Shown in pieces: positions 61,863 to 64,000 of a stretch of DNA of 64,000 bases. The position numbers were made by a program, and so were the translations under genes. The DNA lies in the NCBI RefSeq assembly GCF_009877425.1, contig NZ_WXEY01000001.1, forward strand, positions 1 to 64,000, read 5' to 3'. The stretch is from Heliomicrobium undosum. GTDB lineage: Bacteria > Bacillota > Desulfitobacteriia > Heliobacteriales > Heliobacteriaceae. Each line of letters starts with the position of its first letter. The stretch's first letter is position 1. The notes beneath the pieces are model-generated. The model ran no database searches. It was given only the letters and a program-made list of their open reading frames with translations, and had not been told where the DNA came from.

Positions 61863-62927
61863 TCACTCGCCTGTCACTAGCCGGTTTGCCACATCCACCG
61901 CATCCAGCGCGTCCGTCGCATAGGCGTCGGCGCCGACCTGCCGCCACAAATCTTTTTCAATATTGAAGGGATAGCCGCCGACCATGATCTTCACGTTGCC
62001 GACATCCTTGGCGGCGCGGACCACCCGGATCAGGTCCTCGACGATCCGCACATGGAAGGTCATCGTCGCCGACACGGCGAGCACCTGGGCGTTGTTATCG
62101 CGCAAGGCCTGGACCACGTTGGCCGCCGGCGTGCTCGCCCCAAGGTAGTAGGTGTCCCAACCGTCCATCTCCAAAAAGTCCGACACCATTCGGATCCCGA
62201 TCTCATGAAGTTCGCCGCTCACACAGGTGGCCACGAGCCGGCGGTTTTTAGAGGGACCAGAAAAAATGAAGGGATACAACTGGGCCATGATCATCTGGGT
62301 GGCCGCGGAGCAGTAGTGCTCCTGCGCTACATTGATCCGGTTCATCTGCCAGAGGCGGCCGATCTCGTACTGGCTGCGCTGAAAGACGAAGAGATAGATG
62401 TCCCGCACAGAAACGCCCGATTGAACGGCGTCCAAGATCAACCGCGCGGCGGCGTGCCGTTCCCCTTGCAGCAGCGTGTCCAGGTACTGCCGCGCCAGAT
62501 CGCTCAAGGGCGCATCTGGCGTAAAATAGGTCGGCGGATCGGCCGGCGACTCATCGAGACCGTTGATGCTCAGATCGAGGTATTCAGAGACGATGTCGCC
62601 CACATCGACGGGCAGCATCTCGCGGAGAACGTCCTTGGTAAAGGATAAGTTCTTTGCCAGGTCGGTGACAGGGATGCCACGGCCAGACAGAAGGACCTTC
62701 ACCCAGGAGACATAATCCGTAAACAGAGACGGGCTTTTCGTCGCCACCGCCTCGGAGAGGAAGGACAGTTGCGCCCGGATGTCCTGCAGGGCGCGCAAGC
62801 GCCCGATGTCGTTAAATTTCTCCGTCAGTTCCGTTGGCGCCACCGATTGGCGCACCAGGATCGCCTCCGACAACTGCGGCAGTTTGTCTTCAAATATTTT
62901 ACTGATCTGGCTGTACTGATCGCTCAT
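61863..62927 (-). CDS. Cobalamin-binding sensor with CarH-like photoreceptor core
   Basis: The 354-residue protein has an N-terminal helical part of ~130 residues that is neither MerR-like nor otherwise known to me. A four-helix cap follows with W193 and E203-H204, the W-x9-EH pattern of CarH-type B12 photoreceptors. The B12-binding Rossmann domain has E239-x-H241-x-x-G244 (GELHEIGIRM), whose His would be the lower Co ligand, then YYLGAST and MVGGYPF. In CarH the cap Trp covers adenosylcobalamin and light breaks the bond. There is no DNA-binding domain, so output must pass to partners. Two hybrid kinases flank it. ATG at 62927 follows GAGGGAAGG. Confidence 0.85.
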   Translation of the reverse strand: MSDQYSQISKIFEDKLPQLSEAILVRQSVAPTELTEKFNDIGRLRALQDIRAQLSFLSEAVATKSPSLFTDYVSWVKVLLSGRGIPVTDLAKNLSFTKDVLREMLPVDVGDIVSEYLDLSINGLDESPADPPTYFTPDAPLSDLARQYLDTLLQGERHAAARLILDAVQSGVSVRDIYLFVFQRSQYEIGRLWQMNRINVAQEHYCSAATQMIMAQLYPFIFSGPSKNRRLVATCVSGELHEIGIRMVSDFLEMDGWDTYYLGASTPAANVVQALRDNNAQVLAVSATMTFHVRIVEDLIRVVRAAKDVGNVKIMVGGYPFNIEKDLWRQVGADAYATDALDAVDVANRLVTGE

Positions 62928-63055
62928 GGCCTTCCCTCTCTTCCTGTCGTCAAAGTATCTTCTGTCAGGGAAACTCACGAAGCTGCGCACTTGTATCCAT
63001 TAGGACAATATTCCATACAGGATTGTCGATTCCTGCATATAAAGAAAAAAACCGC

Positions 63056-64000
63056 TTATCCCGGGTGATGACCCACAAGGTGCCGAAGGGCCTTTTGGGT
63101 TCGTTCGAACTCGCGGGCCACCTGCTCCGCCTTGACCGGCGCCGAATCGAGGCAACCTTGCCGCCCCATGATCTCCAACTCCTTGCTGCAGGCCGACAAC
63201 GCATTGGCGCCGATGCCGGCGCTGCTGGACTTGAGGCTGTGGGCCAGGTTGGCCATCGCCCGCGCGTCCCGCTGGCGGACCGCTTCTCGCAGCGCCTCGA
63301 TCTTCGGCGGCGTGTCGCGTAAAAAGATCTCGATCACCTCGGCGACGATGTCCGGTTCGTCCTCTTCCTGCAATTCCCGGAGGCTGTCCAATACACCGCA
63401 GTCGATGACGTCTGTGTCGCAGGCGCCCCCTATGCCGGGGTCGGCGGGAAGCCAGCGTTCAAGCACCTGGCGCAAGGCCTGGATGACAAAAGGTTTGCTC
63501 AGGTAATCGTCCATCCCCGCCTGGAGGCAGCGCTCCTTGTCGCCCTGCATGGCATAGGCCGTCATGGCGATGATCGGTGTATGCGCGCCCTGCTTCCCCT
63601 CGTAGGAACGGATGGTCTGGGTGGCCTCATAACCATCCATCACCGGCATCTGGCAATCCATCAGGATCAGTGAGTAGCGGCCGCTCCGCGCCGCTTCCAC
63701 CGCATCCCGGCCGTTCATGACGGCATGGGCTTGCAAGCCCAACTTTTTCAACTGCAACAAGACGAGTTTCTGGTTGACGGGGTTGTCTTCGGCAAGGAGG
63801 ATCATCGGATCCGCACCGGATTCTTGGACAAGCGGCGCAACTTCAGGCACGTCACCTTCTCCTTCCTCTTTTTCGTAAACTGAACCTGTGGGGTTCGCAG
63901 CCTGCGCGGGGCTGCGTTCCAGGGGAAGGGAAACCCAGAAGGCTGAGCCTTTTCCCACTTCACTGGTTACCCCGATCTGCCCATGCATCAAGTCGATCAG
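63056..64000 (-). CDS. Hybrid histidine kinase with receiver and Hpt domains (N-terminus beyond window)
   Basis: The frame is open at the right edge; 314 residues of the C-terminal end are seen. It begins with the last part of an HATPase domain (MHGQIGVTSEVGKGSAFWVSLPL). A receiver domain follows with [12 protein letters not shown] and the phospho-Asp in [13 protein letters not shown]. The end is an Hpt domain with the phospho-His in AHSLKSSSAGIGA. His-Asp-His architecture like this feeds a separate regulator. It is similar to the kinase at 59711-61822 but carries an added Hpt. It lies 128 bases upstream of the B12 sensor on the same strand. Confidence 0.9.
   Translation of the reverse strand: MIDLMHGQIGVTSEVGKGSAFWVSLPLERSPAQAANPTGSVYEKEEGEGDVPEVAPLVQESGADPMILLAEDNPVNQKLVLLQLKKLGLQAHAVMNGRDAVEAARSGRYSLILMDCQMPVMDGYEATQTIRSYEGKQGAHTPIIAMTAYAMQGDKERCLQAGMDDYLSKPFVIQALRQVLERWLPADPGIGGACDTDVIDCGVLDSLRELQEEDEPDIVAEVIEIFLRDTPPKIEALREAVRQRDARAMANLAHSLKSSSAGIGANALSACSKELEIMGRQGCLDSAPVKAEQVAREFERTQKALRHLVGHHPG

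Overview
The window looks like chromosomal DNA from an endospore-forming member of the Clostridia. The host genes are GC-rich with strong GGAGG-type ribosome binding sites and many TTG or GTG starts. Sporulation-type genes (CotF-like coat protein, GH18 enzyme), an IspH-S1 ribosomal protein fusion, a futalosine-type menaquinone operon and a CrtN/CrtI-like carotenoid desaturase together fit the Peptococcaceae/Heliobacteriaceae neighbourhood. A heliobacterium (anaerobic phototroph) is my best inference, but no photosynthesis gene lies in the window to prove it.

Layout. 1-2.8 kb: an AT-rich SIR2-HerA anti-phage pair, HerA running off the left edge. 3-8.5 kb: a 47-residue Cys-rich small protein, a COG2509 flavoprotein, a NapH-like Fe-S membrane protein, a PflA-like radical SAM protein, and a bacteriohemerythrin-CheC-CheD operon. 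8.7-17.1 kb (minus strand): a menaquinone block with a degenerate polyprenyl synthase, menG, a UbiD decarboxylase, a UbiA prenyltransferase, mqnE, mqnA, mqnC and finally tatC. 17.2-23.2 kb: an SRPBCC protein, a class III aminotransferase, a coat protein, and an ECF sigma/anti-sigma/bactofilin-like operon. 23.2-28.5 kb: the threonine operon (ACT protein, hom, thrC, thrB) and lysC. 28.6-35.1 kb: crtN behind a Fur-like box, two envelope proteins including a Tat substrate, a Pro-rich acidic protein and a glycosyltransferase. 35.1-40 kb: topB and ispH-rpsA.

40-53.9 kb (minus strand) is an aromatic supra-operon: trpEGDCFBA, then aroF, pheA, tyrA, aroA, cmk and plsC, leading towards ispH-rpsA. It has two control regions. 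Upstream of trpE, ten regularly spaced NAG triplets precede mutually exclusive antiterminator and terminator hairpins, the architecture of a TRAP-controlled attenuator. Upstream of aroF there is a separate promoter, a perfect 20-bp palindrome, an aromatic-rich candidate leader peptide and a terminator.

53.9-64 kb: a CtpA-type protease, a DsrE-like protein, a Gfo/Idh/MocA oxidoreductase, a DUF2935 protein, a GH18 protein, and a signalling cluster in which a cobalamin-binding protein with the W-x9-EH signature of CarH-type B12 photoreceptors sits between two hybrid histidine kinases, the last cut by the right edge. The strongest leads are this B12 sensor-kinase cluster, the TRAP-like trp leader, the aroF leader, the catalytically degenerate polyprenyl synthase and the Fur-like box at crtN.
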